Shown here: positions 46,075-56,302 of the stretch, one piece after another
Layout of the letters: the number at the start of each line of letters is the position of its first letter
Position numbering within the stretch: the first letter of the stretch is position 1
Assembly (NCBI GenBank): GCA_036874045.1
Contig: JAZBRI010000011.1
Location: 11,352,501-11,416,500, forward strand
Length of the DNA: 64,000 nucleotides
Source: Cymodocea nodosa
Taxonomy: Eukaryota > Streptophyta > Magnoliopsida > Alismatales > Cymodoceaceae
Direction: 5' to 3'
Program-made: the position numbers and the translations under genes
Notes under the pieces: model-generated
Seen by the model: the letters and a program-made list of their open reading frames with translations, nothing else
Database searches by the model: none
What the model was told of the DNA's origin: nothing

Positions 46075-47857
46075 TGTTAGAACCTGAGTATTTTGATAAT
46101 GCAAAACCTATGTGAGGAAACATATTGTATTTCACAGTTAAGTCTGTACTGCATTAGATTAGAAGTCTGTTAGAACAATTTCCAAGCAGATAAACAGATC
46201 AAGAAGGTTCTAGATGATAATACTTTCAAGATACAGTAAAATTGGACAGTTACAGGTTCAAGTATCTGAAGAGTAAAACAGCACCAAGACTATCAGACAG
46301 TTAGAAGGATAACTATCTGAATTTTACAAAGCCTTCAGAGAGGTATTAAATCAGATAGTTAAGTTGGTTGAATGATCGGAGAGTTATAGAGTTAATTATC
46401 CGAAAGAAAAAGGAAAATCGAAAAGTTAGAAAGGCTAACTATTCGAAACTTAAGTCATTCAATAAATCACGTGCAGAAATACAGAACTAAAGCTTAAAAG
46501 ACTTGTCGGAGAGTTAGATAACTATCCAAGTTTTCTTTTCGGAGGGTTAGATAACTATTCGAGTTTTCGGTAAGTTACAAGCATAACTTTCCGGAACTTA
46601 AGTCATTTTATTACGCACATGCAAAATAGAGAAGCCGATAGTTGAAAGCTTAAAAGGGAAAATTGGAGAGTTAGAAAGATAACTATCCGAAATTTCAAGA
46701 GAGTTTTAGAGAGTTACAGTTTAACCATCCGAAACTTAAGTTAGTGAATTTCCCACGTGTAGAATTCTAGATAGATGCTCAAATGGGTTTTCGGAGAGTT
46801 AGAAAGATAACTATCTTAAATTTCAAAAGAGTTTCGGTGAGTTACAGTTTAACCATCCGAAACTTAAGTCATTGAATTTCCCACGTGTAGAATTCCAGAA
46901 AGAAGTGCAAATAAGTTTTCGGAGAGTTAGAAAGATAACTATTTGAAATCCTAAAGCGTTTCGGTGAGTTACAAGGATAACCATCCGAAACTTAGGTCAG
47001 CCTTTATGCACGTGTTGAATTAAAGTAATCAGAAAGTTAATAGAGACAAACTATCCGACAAGTATATAACTGTTCGGTGAGTTACAGTTATGGCAGCTCA
47101 CATTTAATATTCTAGAATCTTACCTGGTAGTAAATGTTAAGTGATCTTTCGGTGAGTTATAGATACTTTTTGGAGAGTTGCATAGCTAACTATTCGAAAG
47201 GATAGGAAAATCGGTAAGATATCTTGAAACGATTTTCTGAACAGTAACTTACCGTATTGCGACTTGATCCTAATCAAGTACAATAGAATACTTCCGTTGG
47301 AGGAAAATATGATCGTTGTACATATCAAGTATATATTCAAAATACAAACAATGGATATACGGTAGAGATATACAGTGAGCTACACTCCAATTTCATTTAC
47401 ACTCAAGTCTGCAAACAGTGAAGCATATTCTAAAGATCTATTGCAGAAAAAGCTCTTGCACCAAAACTCTGATTGAAGGTTTAAAGTTGTTGGTTCGTGG
47501 CTTCAACCTAAAAGCTACATACAGTGTTGGTTTAAGTTTCGACCTGAAAACTCTAGAGGTTGGTTTATTGAAGTTTTCAGGTAAAAACTTCTGTGTAGTT
47601 GGTTCTTGCTTTGACCTGAAAGCAAGTGTGTAAGTGTTGAATCACTTAGTAAAGCCCAAGTGAATCTTGGGGGTGGACTAGCCAAGTTGGTGAACCACCT
47701 AAAAATTTGTTGTGTTTATTGTCTCTACTGTTTTGCACTCACTTAGTTTCATCTCATTACATTTCTGTTGAATCATTCGATTAAACATCAAAAGAATTTT
47801 AAAAACTACACACGTTCACCATTCACCCCCCTTCTGGTGAGCCTATCGATCCTAACA
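46075..47857 (+). repeat. 5' LTR (1783 bp)
   Basis: Starts TGTTAG and ends CTAACA. U3 is filled with about 125-145 bp modules. Each module has a hairpin (CGGAGAGTTA...TAACTATCCG) and usually a CACGTG G-box (46468, 46753, 46882, 47009). A TATA-like TATATATT lies at about 47330. The R/U5 part repeats TTGGTT...ACCTGAAA modules at 47485-47630. Confidence 0.93.
46390..47180 (+). repeat. Hairpin/G-box module array in the 5' LTR
   Basis: Successive modules share TTTCGG(A/T)GAGTTA, a 6-nt loop, TAACTATCCGAAA, then GTTTCGGTGAGTTACA-GTTTAACCATCCGAAACTTAAGTCA and CCCACGTG. Arms of 10-12 bp pair within each module. The same array occurs in the solo LTR (49260-49760) and the 3' LTR (54830-55640). Confidence 0.8.
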
Positions 47858-47859
47858 AT

Positions 47860-47871
47860 TGGTATCGGAGC
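47860..47871 (+). promoter_or_regulatory. Primer binding site (initiator Met-tRNA)
   Basis: TGGTATCGGAGC lies two bases after the 5' LTR. It differs by one base from the standard plant Copia site TGGTATCAGAGC. Confidence 0.9.
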
Positions 47872-47899
47872 AAGGTTAATCCTTCATAAGATTTAACCA

Positions 47900-48998
47900 T
47901 TTGGATTTATACCTCAATTTGCTGAGGGACAAAACATCCACAGACCTCCTCTATTCGATGGTTCCAATTATAACTATTGGAAGAATAAAATGGAGTGCTT
48001 CCTTAGGAGTTCAGATGTTAAACTCTAGAAGATTGTTGTTCTTGGAACTACACTTCCAACTAGTGATATTACGAACTAGTCTGAGGAGGATGAGAAAATC
48101 ATCCAGTTGGATGCTAGAGGGCTGAATGCTATTTATTGTGCATTAACTGCTGATCAATATAATAAGGTATCTACATGTAAGTCTGCTCATGAGGCTTGGA
48201 AAATACTTCAAGTTACTCATGAAGGTACAAACCAAGTTAAGGATACAAAAATCAGTATTCTTTTAAGAAAACTAGAACTATTTAAAATGAATGATAATGA
48301 AAACATAACTGAAATGTTTTCTAGATTTACTGAAATCATTAACAGTCTGAAAGGCTTGGGAAATGAGTTCTTTTCACATGAACAAGTACAGAAGATCCTG
48401 AGGAGCTTAACTGTTGAGTGGAAACAGAAGTCCACATCTATTCAAGATTCCAAGGATCTCAACAATTACACAGTTGAAGAACTGTTGGGTAATCTTCTGG
48501 CCTACGAAGTTCAAATGAAGGACTAGAAAGAGCAAGAATGATCTATTGAAAAGAAAGCTGAAAAGAAAAAGGAAATGACATTTCCATCTATAGAGGAAGC
48601 TCGAAGCTCAGATGATGATGAGATCATGTTGTTGGCAAGGAACTTCAAAAAGTTTATGAAGAAAAAAAATAAGTTCATCTCTTCTAAAAGAACGGTCCTT
48701 ATATGTTTCAAATGTAAAAGGCAATGGCACATACAGACCTTCTGTCTATTCCAGACAGTAGAGGATCAAGAAGATAAGAAGAAGAGATTGAAGGACAAAA
48801 AGAAGATGGCTCTCAAAGCTACGTGGGATGACAGTAGCTCTACAAGCTGTTCATCAGATTCTGAAGAAGAAGCTGCAACCAATGTTTGTTTTGCAGCACA
48901 AGAGGTATGCTCTACTTCCTCTAGTTCAGAAAATGAGCATGATGATTTAGACATAAACAGTCTTTTATCTACTGTAGATAATTTATATGTGAAGTGTA
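47900..48998 (+). pseudogene. Copia gag, 5' part (broken)
   Basis: The frame runs from about 47930 to the solo LTR. It has the Copia gag start (PPLFDGSNYNYWKNKMECFL), the UBN2-type middle (AHEAWKILQVTHEGTNQVKD, KILRSLTVEWKQK) and a CCHC zinc knuckle at about 48706-48750 (C-x2-C-x4-H-x4-C, with Trp in place of the usual Gly). An acidic Ser-rich tail follows. Four in-frame stops (48026, 48077, 48524, 48539) are each explained by one C-to-T or G-to-A change. The solo LTR then splits a codon at 48998. Confidence 0.85.
48994..48998. repeat. Target-site duplication GTGTA of the solo LTR, left
   Basis: The same GTGTA occurs at 50649-50653, immediately after the solo LTR. Confidence 0.9.
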
Positions 48999-50648
48999 TG
49001 TTAGGACCCTAGTATTTTGATAATGCAAAAACCTATATGAGGAAACCAAATTGTATTTCACAGATATGATAGCTCAACAAAAGATCAGGAAGCAGACGAA
49101 TAGATGGAGAAAGTTCTAGAAGATACTGCTATAAAGCTATAGGAAAATCGAACAGTTGCAGGTTTAAGTATCCGAAGAGCAAGTTCAAAACAGCAGCAAT
49201 ACTATCGAACAGTTAGTAGAATAACTATCTGATTTTACAAAGCCTTCGGAGAGTTATTTAATTAGACAGCTAAAGGGATTGAATGATCTAACTATCCGGA
49301 AGTTTAAAGGACTTTTCGGAGAGTTACAGACAGATGCTCTATAACCTATGTGAGAAAGTTAAGTCAGTGAATTTCCCACGTGCAGAAATCTAAACAGATG
49401 CTCAAATAGGTTTTCGGAGAGTTAGAAGGATAACTATCTGAAATTTCAAAAGAGTTTCGGTGAGTTACAATTTAACCATCCGAAACTTAAGTTATTAAAT
49501 TTCCCACGTGCAGAAATCCAGACAGATGCTCAAACAGGTTTTCAGAGAGTTAGAAGGATAACTATCCGAAATTTCAAAAGAGTTTCGGCAAGTTACAATT
49601 TAACCATCCGAAACTTAAGTCATCGAATTTCCCACGTGCAGAATTCCAGACAGTGGCTCAAATAAGTTTTCAGAGAGTTAGAAAAATAACTATCTGAAAT
49701 CTTGAAGAATTTCGGTGAGTTACAGGATAACCTTCTGAAATTTGACAAAGTCAAGTATACAACTGTTTGGTGAGTTACAGTTATAAGTATTCGATTGGAT
49801 GATAGCTTACATTTAAATATTCTAGAATCCTACCTTGCAGTAAAGGATAAGTGATCTTTCGGTGAATTACAGTTACTCTTTAGAGAGTTGCATAGCTAAC
49901 TATCCGAAAGAACAGAAAAATCGGTAAGTTGACTTGAAACGTTTTTCTGAACGGTCACTTGCCGTATTGGGACTTGATCCTAATTAAGTACAGTAGAATA
50001 CATCCGTTGGAAGAAAATATGATCGTTGTATATATCAGGTATATATACAAGATACAGACAACAGATTTAAAATAGCTTTTTGCTCATAGACATACAGAGA
50101 TACAGTATACATTGCAGATAAATTACTGATATAGAAGAAAGTTCAAATTCAGTTCAACAAAGAATCGATTGAAAGCTGGATTTACAAGAAGATTCTTAAA
50201 GCCTCCATGTGCTGAAAGTCTGATCCAAGAAGGATCATTTGGTTCGTGGCTTCAACCTAAAAGCTACATTCAGTTGGTTTGAGTTTCGACCTAAAAACTC
50301 AAGAGGTTGGTTTTCTGAAGTTTATACTTGAAAACTTATGAGTGTTGGTTTTCTAGAGTTTATACCTGAAAACTTCTATGTGGTTGGTTCTTGTTTCGAC
50401 CTGAAAGCAAGTGTATAAGTGTTGAGACACTTACTGAAGCCTAAGTGACCCTTGGGGGTGGACTAGCCGAGTTGGTGAACCACCTAAAATTCTCTTGTGT
50501 TTCTTACCTTTATTTCTGCTGTGCATGATATTTTTATCTGTTTATTACTTGTGCAAACTGATTAATCAAATTAGTTAGTAAAGTGAAAAATAGGCATAAA
50601 TTCACACTGTTCTCCATTCACCCCTGGTAAAGCCATTTGTTCCTAACA
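48999..50648 (+). mobile_element. Solo LTR (1650 bp) inserted in gag
   Basis: Starts TGTTAGGA and ends TCCTAACA, with GTGTA duplicated on both sides. It shares the overall plan of the outer LTRs (start, hairpin/G-box modules, TATA region, TTGGTT...ACCTGAAA modules) but differs at many positions, so it belongs to a related subfamily. No internal region remains, so the element was lost by LTR-LTR recombination. The host reading frame resumes just after the second GTGTA. Confidence 0.93.
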
Positions 50649-51031
50649 GTGTAGAGATTTTAAGAAAGAAATTAAAAGATTAAATCATTGCTTAGAAAAT
50701 TCATTTTCTGAATTAGAATCAACTATAGTTGAAAATAGAAATCTATAAGATACTATTTGTAAATTTACTCAAGGACAAAAATGATTAAATAAAATAATGA
50801 GATCTCAACGATCAAATGGGAATAAATATGGCCTAGGATATGCTACACCACAGGAAATACTTTATTGTGGTGGAGTGATTCGATCTTATAGAGATGGCAC
50901 CACTGTGTTTGCCATCAAACGAAGATCAGGTCATATGTGGCTGCCAAGAGGTAATAGATTTAATGTTTTAAGGACTAACTCTACTGGACCCAAGAAGAGT
51001 TGAGTACCAAAAGCTTTAATTTCAATATGAT
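50649..51031 (+). pseudogene. Copia gag 3' part and gag-pol junction (broken)
   Basis: A coiled-coil-like piece (DFKKEIKRLNHCLEN, then ELESTIVENRNL one frame over) follows the solo LTR, with a frameshift near 50700 and stops near 50747. A stretch ending FNVLRTNSTGPKKS leads to the protease. The Copia gag-pol boundary cannot be fixed. Confidence 0.6.
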
Positions 51032-51562
51032 TTGCAAGGTGACAAAGAGTTTCAAGTACGTTCAACTAAATGGATTGTGGACAGTGGATGCTCAAAGCAC
51101 ATGACAGGTAAGAAAAGCTTTCTTGACTTAGTTAAAAACTTAAGTTCAGTATCTGTTAAGTTTGGAAATAATGAAAAGTGTAAAATAACTACAATAGTAA
51201 ATATTACATCTGAAAATGGTATAATTGAGAATGTCTTGCATGTAAATGGATTAAAACAAAATTTGTTAAGTGTAGGACAATTATGTGATAAAGGCTATAC
51301 TATTTCTTTTAATGCTAAACACTACTACATTATTAATCCTGCCACAAATGAAACAAAATTTACTGGTATTAGAAATTGCTCAATATGTACATTAAACTTT
51401 CCATGTGAAAATTCTGCAAGTAATTCCTATTTGGTAGCAACTGGTGAAGATGATTGGGTGTGGCATAGAAGACTTGGTCACATCAGTATGAAGAATATCA
51501 GAAAGCTATCCACGGGTGATCTTGTTAGGGGTCTGCCTAAACTCACTTTTAAGAAGGATTGA
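51032..51562 (+). pseudogene. Copia protease and gag-pre-integrase segment
   Basis: The retroviral-type aspartic protease motif WIVDSGCSKHMTG is present (active-site DSG), followed by NVLHVNGLKQNLLSVGQLCD and the gag-pre-integrase block VWHRRLGHISMKNI, which starts the integrase zinc finger. The frame ends at a TGA (51560-51562) replacing an expected Trp codon, a G-to-A change. Confidence 0.88.
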
Positions 51563-52168
51563 GTGTGTAGTGAGTGTATGCTAGGGAAGTAGAAGAGAAC
51601 TACTCTTCACAGCAAAAATGTTGTTTCCACCAAAAGGCCATTAGAACTGCTACATCTAGATTTGTTTGGTCCTTCTCAAGTATCAAGTCTTGGGGGTCGA
51701 AAATATACCTTTGTTATTGTTGATGACTTCTCTAGATTAACTTAGGTAATATTTTTGACACATAAAAATGAAACTTGCAATGAGTTCAGGAATTTTTGCA
51801 TAAGAGTTCAGAATCAGAAAGAACTAACAGTGAAGAAAATTAGAAGTGATCATGGAGGAGAATTTGAAAACCTTTGCAATTCATTTGAAATTCTGCATGA
51901 ATTCTCCTGTCCTAGAACTCTTGCTCAAAATGGAGTTGTGGAAAGGAAAAATAGGACATTAAAAGAAATAGCTAGAACTATGTTAAATGCCATGGATCTA
52001 CCTAAATTTCTCTGGGCAGAAGTTGTAGGAACAACTTGTCACATTTCCAACAGAACTCACATTAGATCTATATTGAATAAGACACCCTTTGAACTTTGGT
52101 TCGATAAAACTCTAAATGTTGGCTATTTTAAGACATTTGGATGCAAATGTTTTGTCTTAAATACATGA
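51563..52168 (+). pseudogene. Copia integrase core (broken)
   Basis: The zinc-finger end CSECMLGK, then catalytic Asp in LHLDLFGP, second Asp in KIRSDHGGEFEN (about 51837-51872) and Glu in VERKNRT (about 51937), so the DDE triad is intact. Stops near 51588, 51744 and 52166 interrupt it; each fits a single transition. The C-terminal part (FKTFGCKCFVLN) leads into a decayed linker to about 52545. Confidence 0.88.
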
Positions 52169-52548
52169 AATGCTAAAGACAAGTTTGATGTTAAGTTTGA
52201 ATCTGCCATACTTGTTGGTTACTCCTCGAGAAGCAAGCTTACAAAGTATTTTTTGCTGAAGATAGAAGAGTAGAGGAGAGTATAAATGTTTAGTTTGATG
52301 AAGATCTGATCTAGAGTTTCACAAAGTTGAAGATTAATAATGACAATGAAAATGAATACTTTGAAGATGATAATTGCAAGCAGAATATCAATTCACAAGT
52401 GTCAGACCAGAATCTCAACAATAGATATTAGAATCATAACAGTTGGAAGTTTAAATCTGATCATCCCAAGGAACAAATTACTGGAAATATATCTAAAGGG
52501 GTACAAACTAGAAGAAAAGCACAAGATATCTGCAATTTTTGTGCATTT

Positions 52549-53202
52549 GTGTCAGAAATAGAGCCAAAATCAGTAGATGAAGCATGTAAGGATATCTATT
52601 GGACAATGGCTATGCAAGAAGAATTAAATCAGTTCCAGAAAAATAATGTTTGGGAACTAGTAGAAAAACCTACAGGAAAATCCATCATTAGAACTAAATG
52701 GATTTTCAAAAACAAATTAGATGAAGAAGGTAATATTCTCAGAAATAAAGCTCGATTAGTTGCACAAGGTTATAATCAGTAAGAAGGAATTGACTATGAA
52801 GAAACTTTTGCCCCTGTAGCCAGGATTGAAGCTATCAGAATGTTGCTTGCTTTTGCAAGTAGTATGAATATAAGATTGTTTCAGATGGATGTGAAAAGTG
52901 TCTTCTTAAATGGAGAAATTCAGGAAGAAGTGTTTGTTAAACAACTTCCTGGATTTGAAAATGAATTCAAGACGGATCATGTCTACAAACTAAGAAAAGC
53001 TCTATATGATTTGAAACAGGCACCCAGAGCTTTGTATGAGAAATTGAAAAAGTTTTTAATTGAAAATAATTTTTCTATAGGCAAAGTGGACAACACTTTG
53101 TTTATCAAAATTGTTGATGTGCATATGTTGATTGTATAGATATATGTTGATGATATAGTCTTTGGAGCCACTTCAGATGATCTCTGTCATGAATTTCAAA
53201 AT
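52549..53202 (+). pseudogene. Copia reverse transcriptase (broken)
   Basis: Blocks in order: MAMQEELNQFQKNNVWELVE, TKWIFKNKLDEEGN, KARLVAQGYNQ, FAPVARIEAIRMLLAFA, FQMDVKSVFLNGEIQEEVFV, ALYDLKQAPRALYEKL and the catalytic YVDD at 53143-53154. Stops at about 52780 and 53137 interrupt the frame; both fit C-to-T changes in Gln codons. Confidence 0.9.
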
Positions 53203-54060
53203 TTGATGAAAAATAAATTCGAAATGAGCATGATGGGAGAATTGAAGTTTTTCTTGGGATTACAGATTCATCAAGTGCATAATGGTATCTTTGTCAACCA
53301 AGAAAAATACTGCAAAGAGATGTTGAAGAAATTTGGTTATGAAAACATCAAATCCGCAAATACTCTAATGAGCTCAAGCATTAAAATAGAAATGGATGAT
53401 TCAAGTGTTGTAGTGGATCAAAGGGAGTATAAAGGTATGATTGGATCCTTGTTATACCTTTCAGCTAGCAGGCCAGATATCATGTTCAATGTATGCTTGT
53501 GTGCTAGATTTCAAGCATCACCAAAGGAATCACATTTGAAATCAGTCAAAAGGATTTTCAGATATCTACAAGGAACAAAAGATTTTGGATTATTCTACTC
53601 AGCTGACAGTAGTTTGATTTTAACAAGCTATAGTGATGCAGATTATGCAGGCAGCAGATCTGATAGGAAAATCACTAGTGGTACTTGTCAATTACTTGGA
53701 TGTTTTTTAATCTCATGGTTCAGTAGGAAACAAAATTGTATAGTTTTATCTACTATTGAAGCCGAGTATATTGCAACTGGATTGTGCTGTGCACAAATCC
53801 TTTGGATGCAGCAAACTCTAGCAAATTACAGACTGAAAATTCAGAATTCAATCATATTTTGTGATAATAGTAGTGCAATCAGTCTATCTAAGAATATAGT
53901 ACTTCATTCCAGAGCCAAGCATATCGAGATCAGACATCATTTTCTGAGAGATCATGTAGAGAAAGGGAATATTTCACTTAAGTTTGTGCCAACAGAAAAT
54001 CAACTTGCAGATATTTTCACCAAACCTTTAAATGAATCAACTTTTAATCATATTAGATGA
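53203..54060 (+). pseudogene. Copia RT thumb and RNase H
   Basis: An open stretch of 285 codons with FEMSMMGELKFFLGLQIHQ, then the RNase H blocks SDADYAGSRSDRK (catalytic Asp), STIEAEYIA (Glu), FCDNSSAIS (Asp) and AKHIEIRHHFLRDH, ending QLADIFTKPL. This part alone has no premature stop. It belongs to the broken polyprotein above. Confidence 0.9.
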
Positions 54061-54294
54061 AATCTAAGAATATGTTCTTTACAAGATCTTTAAATATTTT
54101 TTTCTTCATCAAACTCACCAATGGGAGCTTGTTTTCTGCTAACCTACTCGTGCAGGATACAGTCAATATCAGTTTTAAAATCCTCACCTTTTTATATAAT
54201 GACAAAAAGGGGGAGAAGAATTTGGAAATTTGTCAAGTATGTGGTCACTTACAGTATTTCCAACAAGAATTGAAAGAGAATTATTAAAAGGAGA

Positions 54295-54380
54295 AGAAAA
54301 ACTCAGCACACAGTTAGGGGGAGAAACTCAGCACACAGTTAGGGGGAGAAGTCTGCTCAAAGTCAAGGGGAGGAATCCCT
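54295..54380 (+). repeat. Repeated polypurine-like motifs
   Basis: ACTCAGCACACAGTTAGGGGGAG occurs twice in tandem (23-bp period), followed by a related GTCAAGGGGAGGAA unit. Extra polypurine-like tracts here are typical of SIRE-lineage elements. Confidence 0.85.
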
Positions 54381-54498
54381 CCTCGTCAGTGTAGTATTGA
54401 TGCATTCCTGTTTTATGTTTCTCTGTGTGACTGAATGTATAGAAATACACTAGGGAATGAAATACATGTAAATAATTGTAAAAGTTTTTGCCATTATC

Positions 54499-54512
54499 AA
54501 AAAGGGGGAGAT
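54499..54512 (+). promoter_or_regulatory. Polypurine tract
   Basis: AAAAAGGGGGAGAT directly precedes the 3' LTR and is the expected plus-strand priming site. Confidence 0.88.
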
Positions 54513-56297
54513 TGTTAGAACCCGAGTATTTTGATAATGCAAAACCTATGTGAGGAAACATATTGTATTTCACAGTTAAGTCTATACTGCATTAGATTAG
54601 AAGGGTGTTAGAACAATTTCCAAGCAGATGAACAGATCAAGAAGGTTCCAGATGATAATACTTTCAAGATATAGCAAAATCGAACAGTTACAGGTTCAAG
54701 TATCCAAAAAGTAAAATAGCAGCAAGACTATCGAATAGTTAGAAGGATAACTATCTGAATTTTACAAAACCTTCGGAGAGGTATTAAATCAAATAGTTAA
54801 GTTGGTTGAATGATCGGATAGTTATGGAGTTAACTATCTGAAAGAAAAAAGAAAATCGGAAAGTTAGAAAGGCTAACTATTCGAAACTTATGTCATTCAA
54901 TAAATCACGTGCAGAAATATAGAACGGAAGCTTAAAAGACTTGTTGGAGAGTTAGATAACTATCCGAGTTTTCTTTTCGGAGGGTTAGATAACTATTCGA
55001 GTTTTCGGTAAGTTACAAGCATAACTTTCCGGAACTTAAGTCATTTTATTACGCACGTGCAAAATGGAGAAGCCGGCAATTGAAAGCTTAAAAGGAAAAA
55101 TCGGAGAGTTAGAAAGATAACTATCCGAAATTTCAAAAGAGTTTCGGAGAGTTACAGTTTAACCATCCGAAACTTAAGTCAGTGAATTTTCCACGTGTAG
55201 AATTCTAGATAGATGCTCAAATGGGTTTTCGGAGAGTTAGAAAGATAACTATCCGAAATTTCAAAAGAGTTTCAGTGAGTTACAGTTTAACCATTCGAAA
55301 CTTAAGTCATTGAATTTCCCACGTGTAGAATTCCAGAAAGAAGTGCAAATAAGTTTTCGAAGAGTTAGAAAGATAACTATCCGAAATCCTAAAGCGTTTC
55401 GGTGAGTTACAAGGATAACCATCTGAAACTTAGGTCAGCCTTTATGCACGTGCTGAATTAAAGCAATCGGAAAGTTAATAGAGACAAACTATCCGACAAG
55501 TATATAACTGTTCGGTGAGTTACAGTTATGGCAGCTCACATTTAATATTTTGGAATCCTACCTAGCAGTAAAGGTTAAGTGATCTTTCGGTGAGTTACAA
55601 ATACTCTTCAGAGAGTTGCATAGCTAACTATCCGAAAAGATAGGAAAATCGGTAAAATATCTTGAAACGATTTTCTAAACGGTAACTTACCGTATTGCGA
55701 CTTGATCCTAATCAAGTACAGTAGAATACTTCCGTTGGAGGAAAATATGATCGTTGTACATATCAAGTATATATTCAAAATACAGACAACGGATATACGG
55801 TAGAGATATACAGTGAGCTACACTCCAATTTCATTTACACTCAAGTCTGCAAATAGTGAAGCATATTCTAAAGATCTACTGTAGAAAAAGCTCTTGCACC
55901 AAAACTCTGATTGAAGGTTTAAAGTTGTTGGTTCGTGGCTTCAACATGAAAGCTACATACAGTGTTGGTTTGAGTTTCAACCTGAAAACTTTAGAGGTTG
56001 GTTTACTGAAGTTTTTACCTGAAAACTTCTATGTAGTTGGTTCTTGCTTTGACTTGAAAGCAAGTGTGTAAGTGTTGAATCACTTAGTGAAGCCCAAGTG
56101 AATCTTGGGGGTGGACTAGCCAAGTTGGTGAACCATCTAAAAATTTGCTGTGTGTTTCTTATCTCTACTGTTTTGCACTCACTTAGTTTCATCTCATTAC
56201 ATTTCTATTGAATCATTTGATTAAACGTCAAAAGAATTTTAAAAACTACACACGTTCACCATTCACCCCCCCTCTAGTGAGCCTATCGATCCTAACA
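54513..56297 (+). repeat. 3' LTR (1785 bp)
   Basis: Starts TGTTAGAACC and ends CTAACA. It matches the 5' LTR over its full length with mostly transition differences, and contains the same hairpin/G-box modules and TTGGTT modules. Confidence 0.93.
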
Positions 56298-56302
56298 CAA
56301 AT
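56298..56302. repeat. Target-site duplication CAAAT, right
   Basis: Matches 46070-46074. Confidence 0.9.

Larger units (their letters stand above)
46075..56297 (+). mobile_element. SIRE-type Copia LTR retrotransposon, 10.2 kb, with nested solo LTR
   Basis: The element has 5' and 3' LTRs of 1783 and 1785 bp, a CAAAT target duplication, an initiator-Met tRNA primer site, gag, protease, integrase, reverse transcriptase and RNase H in Copia order, and a polypurine tract. The RT/RNase H blocks (IYVDDIVFGAT, FEMSMMGELKFFLGLQIHQ) and the repeated polypurine-like AGGGGGAG motifs before the 3' LTR point to the SIRE/Maximus lineage. No envelope-like frame is visible. Premature stops and frameshifts make it inactive. 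A related 1650-bp solo LTR sits inside gag. The LTR pair is close by eye (roughly 93-95 percent), with most differences transitions. Confidence 0.93.

Noticed and set aside
47418..47633. 71-codon open frame in the 5' LTR, repeated in the 3' LTR (55856-56071)
   Set aside because: It lies in the repeated TTGGTT modules of R-U5 and has no relation to known proteins. Its duplication reflects the LTR pair.
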